Below the pieces are notes generated by a model, which did not search any database, was not told the origin of the DNA, and was given only the letters and a program-made list of their open reading frames with translations. Of a stretch of DNA of 64,000 bases, positions 61,702 to 64,000 are shown piece by piece; within the stretch, counting starts at the first letter, position 1; every line of letters starts with the position of its first letter. A program made the translations under genes and the position numbers. The stretch spans positions 124,001 through 188,000 of the forward strand of contig CAWGFN010000001.1 in the NCBI GenBank assembly GCA_963821885.1, read 5' to 3'. This DNA comes from Oleiagrimonas sp963821885 (lineage in GTDB: Bacteria > Pseudomonadota > Gammaproteobacteria > Xanthomonadales > Rhodanobacteraceae).

Positions 61702-62903
61702 CGCCGGCGGCCCCGCCTGATCGCCAGGTGGCCGTCATTGAGCAGCGCCAGCAGGACATCCTGGGCGGCCTCGTCGGGGGGCTTGGCCAGGTGCTGGATG
61801 CGCTCGCTGCACAGCCAGCGCGCCATGCTCAGCGTGCAATGGTAGGCCTCGCCGGCGGCGAACAGCGTGGCGCCGCCGCGCCGCCGGACCCAGGCAAACC
61901 GGGTCCAGGGGTGGCGCACGAAGGTGGCCCCGCTGGCCAGCGCATTGAGCAATTGCTTGCGCGTGCTGCGACGATGCGGCGGTGCCGCCATCTGCGCACT
62001 GCGGTAGCGGGTGATGAATTGGCCGAACCATTCGGCGAGCGCATCGCGCGACAGGGAGGCCGCCAGCGGACCGAGCGTCGCGCACAGGCGGTTGAGCGCG
62101 GCCTCGTCGATCTCGCCGGGCGCCGGCGCCGGGCGCAGGTCGGGGTCGGTGTAGCGTTGCGATTCGGGCAGGCCCTCGGCGATGTGCTCGGACAGGTCCA
62201 GCAGAAGCTCGGCTTCCGAGGGCGCGCGCATGCCGACCGAAAAGGTCATGCACGGCCCGATCGCCACGCCGTCGTGCGGCATGCCCGGCGGCAGGTACAG
62301 CAGGTCGCCCGGTTCCAGGGTCCATTCGTGGGTCGGTTCGAACTGGCGCAGAAGCTTCAGCTCGACGTCCTCGCGGATGTCCTGCGGCGCGTCCGGGCGC
62401 ACGTCGACGGACCAGCGCCGCCGGCCCTTGCCCTGGATCAGGAACACGTCGTAGTGATCGGTATGCGGGCCCACGCCGCCGCCATCCTCGGCGTAGCTGA
62501 CCATGATGTCGTCGATGCGCCAGGCCGGCAGGAAGCGGAAGGGATCGAGCAGGCGCGCCACGTCGGCATCCCACTTGTCCACGTCCTGTACCAGCAGCGT
62601 CCAGCGGTCCTCGGGCAGCTGGGCGAATTCGTCTTCCTCGAACGGACCCTGGTGCAGCTCCCAGGCGTCGTTGTCCTCGTCGCGCACCACGATGCGCGAC
62701 AGGGCCATGTCCTCGCAGGCCAGGCCGCCGAGGTCACCCTCGTCCAGGGGCAACTGGAATTCAGGGAACGCCTGGCGAACCAGCAGCGGGTGCTTTTGCC
62801 AGTACAGTTCCAGGAAGCGCGCCGGCGGCATGCCGAGCGGATGGCGGGCGCTGCCGCGCGTTTCTATCGGCGGGGCCGCGGGGGAGCGGGGACGGACGTT
62901 CAT
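61698..62903 (-). CDS. roxA: JmjC-type 50S ribosomal protein L16 arginine hydroxylase RoxA
   Basis: A 401-residue cupin/JmjC 2-oxoglutarate oxygenase. Iron ligands: His147 and Asp149 in 'GVGPHTDHYDVFLIQGKG', and His210 in 'LLYLPPGMPHDGVAIGPC'. This pattern is that of YcfD/RoxA, which hydroxylates an arginine of ribosomal protein L16. A winged-helix C-terminal domain follows. Compared with E. coli YcfD (373 residues) it has a short N-terminal extension. It lies 70 bp after purB. Confidence 0.93.
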   Translation of the reverse strand: MNVRPRSPAAPPIETRGSARHPLGMPPARFLELYWQKHPLLVRQAFPEFQLPLDEGDLGGLACEDMALSRIVVRDEDNDAWELHQGPFEEDEFAQLPEDRWTLLVQDVDKWDADVARLLDPFRFLPAWRIDDIMVSYAEDGGGVGPHTDHYDVFLIQGKGRRRWSVDVRPDAPQDIREDVELKLLRQFEPTHEWTLEPGDLLYLPPGMPHDGVAIGPCMTFSVGMRAPSEAELLLDLSEHIAEGLPESQRYTDPDLRPAPAPGEIDEAALNRLCATLGPLAASLSRDALAEWFGQFITRYRSAQMAAPPHRRSTRKQLLNALASGATFVRHPWTRFAWVRRRGGATLFAAGEAYHCTLSMARWLCSERIQHLAKPPDEAAQDVLLALLNDGHLAIRRGRRR

Positions 62904-62973
62904 CGACGTATTGTAGCGATTCGGGCCAGGCCTGAGGTGTCCGGCGACGCGGGTCGTGCGGCCTGCAACGTCG

Positions 62974-64000
62974 TCAGACGTCGCGCGCCAGATCCGCCGC
63001 GTAGCCGATGTAGGCGCCCGGCGTCAGGGCCATCAGGCGCTGCTTGTCGGCGTCCGGCAGTTCCAGCCCGGCGATGAAGGCGCGCATCGACTCGCGGGTG
63101 ATGCCCTGGCCGCGCGTCAGCGCCTTGAGTTGCTCGTAGGGGTTGGGCAGGCCGTGGCGGCGCATGACCGTCTGCACGGCCTCGGCCAGCACTTCCCAGG
63201 CCCCGTCCAGGTCGGCGGCCAGGCGCTCGGGGTTCACCTGCAGCTTGCCCAGGCCCTTGAGCAGGGAGGCCAGGCCGACCAGGGTGTGGCCGAAGGCGGT
63301 GCCCAGGCCGCGCAATACGGTGGAATCGGTCAGGTCGCGCTGCCAGCGACTGACCGGCAACTTCTGAGCGAAGTGCTCGAGCAGGGCGTCGGCGACGCCG
63401 AAGTTGCCCTCGGCGTTCTCGAAGTCGATCGGATTGACCTTGTGCGGCATGGTCGAGGATCCGACCTCGCCGTCCTTCAGCGCCTGGCGGAAATAGCCCA
63501 GCGAGATGTAGCCCCAGATGTCGCGCGCCAGGTCGATCAGGATCACATTGGCGCGGCGCACGATGTCGCAGTACTCGGCGACGCCGTCGTGCGGCTCGAT
63601 CTGGGTGGTGTACGGATTCCAGTCCAGCCCCAGGCCCGCGACGAAGCGCCGCGAGAAGGCGTGCCAGTCGATGTCCGGGTAGCTGACCGCATGCGCGTTG
63701 TAGTTGCCCACCGCGCCGTTGATCTTGGCCGGTATCTCCACCGCGGCCAGGCGCTGGCGCTGGCGATCCAGGCGCGCGACGACGTTGGCCAGTTCCTTGC
63801 CCAGGGTGGTCGGCGAGGCCGTCTGGCCGTGGGTGCGCGAGAGCATGGGCAGGTCGGCATGTGCATGCGCCATGGTTCGCAGCGCGGCGATCACCGCATC
63901 AAGCTGCGGCAGCAGCACCTGCTCGCGCGCGTCGTGCAGCATCAGCGCGTAGGAGAGGTTGTTGATGTCCTCGCTGGTGCAGGCGAAATGCACGAATTCC
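62974..64000 (-). CDS. purB: Adenylosuccinate lyase, 5' end outside window
   Basis: The last 341 residues of PurB, which catalyses two steps of purine synthesis (SAICAR cleavage and adenylosuccinate to AMP). The frame runs off the window edge at 64000; the visible part starts 'EFVHFACTSEDINN'. Family motifs 'SRTHGQTASPTTLGKELA', 'EVGSSTMPHKVNPIDFENAEGN' (seen as 'GSSTMPHKVNPIDFEN') and 'PVSRWQRDLTDSTVLR' are intact, including the catalytic serine loop. About a quarter of the protein is missing. Confidence 0.97.
   Translation of the reverse strand, partial: EFVHFACTSEDINNLSYALMLHDAREQVLLPQLDAVIAALRTMAHAHADLPMLSRTHGQTASPTTLGKELANVVARLDRQRQRLAAVEIPAKINGAVGNYNAHAVSYPDIDWHAFSRRFVAGLGLDWNPYTTQIEPHDGVAEYCDIVRRANVILIDLARDIWGYISLGYFRQALKDGEVGSSTMPHKVNPIDFENAEGNFGVADALLEHFAQKLPVSRWQRDLTDSTVLRGLGTAFGHTLVGLASLLKGLGKLQVNPERLAADLDGAWEVLAEAVQTVMRRHGLPNPYEQLKALTRGQGITRESMRAFIAGLELPDADKQRLMALTPGAYIGYAADLARDV

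Overview
The window reads as a core chromosomal segment of a GC-rich gammaproteobacterium, most likely in the order Lysobacterales/Xanthomonadales. This rests on gene order (lolC-lolD-comEC-exbB-exbD-msbA-lpxK; tpiA-secG-tRNA-Leu-nuoA-N; sucA-sucB-lpdA; mtnA-gyrA), on protein families such as DUF4785 and PilH, and on intergenic arrays of GGGACTC-like heptamers of a type I recall from that group. I see no prophage, insertion sequence, integron, CRISPR array or defence island. Almost every base belongs to a housekeeping gene.

Layout. 1-10.4 kb: the tail of a GH92 glycosidase, sdhE-ygfX, then an envelope block (LolC/LolD lipoprotein release, the DNA-uptake channel ComEC, an ExbB/ExbD proton channel, the lipid A flippase MsbA, the lipid A kinase LpxK) followed by epmA (EF-P modification). 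10.4-14.1 kb, minus strand: psiE, a secreted DUF4785 protein, a secreted lipase-like hydrolase and a DUF2461 gene. 14-21.7 kb: sbcB diverging from orn-folP-glmM, a 2-oxoglutarate/Fe(II) oxygenase, a short-chain dehydrogenase, then tpiA-secG-tRNA-Leu. 21.9-37 kb: the complete 14-gene nuo operon (complex I). 37-46.2 kb: initiator tRNA, rimP, nusA, infB, rbfA, truB, rpsO, pnp, in the same order as the E. coli metY-nusA-infB region, with two terminators in the leader. 46.3-50.3 kb: mtnA and gyrA. 50.3-53 kb: a peroxiredoxin diverging from a heat-shock pair (hsp20, cbpA), and pilH. 53-60.6 kb, minus strand: sucA-sucB-lpdA (2-oxoglutarate dehydrogenase) continuing into a SAM methyltransferase and an acuI-type reductase. 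60.7-64 kb, minus strand: purB (5' end outside the window), the JmjC-type ribosomal oxygenase roxA, and a two-domain GNAT protein.

Noteworthy points. (1) Three copies of a heptamer-repeat element sit inside transcription units (nuoF/nuoG, nuoI/nuoJ, lpdA/sucB) and can fold into strong hairpins; they are the best candidate for an under-described element here. (2) comEC and nuoM each carry an apparent one-base insertion that breaks an otherwise intact frame; base-call errors are the simplest explanation. (3) GyrA has Ala83-Ser84 in its quinolone pocket, the order found in mycobacteria rather than Ser83-Ala84. (4) The initiator tRNA appears to have a U1-U72 mismatch. (5) Several regulatory sites are readable: a sigma-32 promoter for hsp20, a perfect palindrome over the predicted -35 of the lipase unit, tandem terminators before rimP, and many strong hairpins between co-transcribed genes. 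I found no convincing wholly new multi-gene system.
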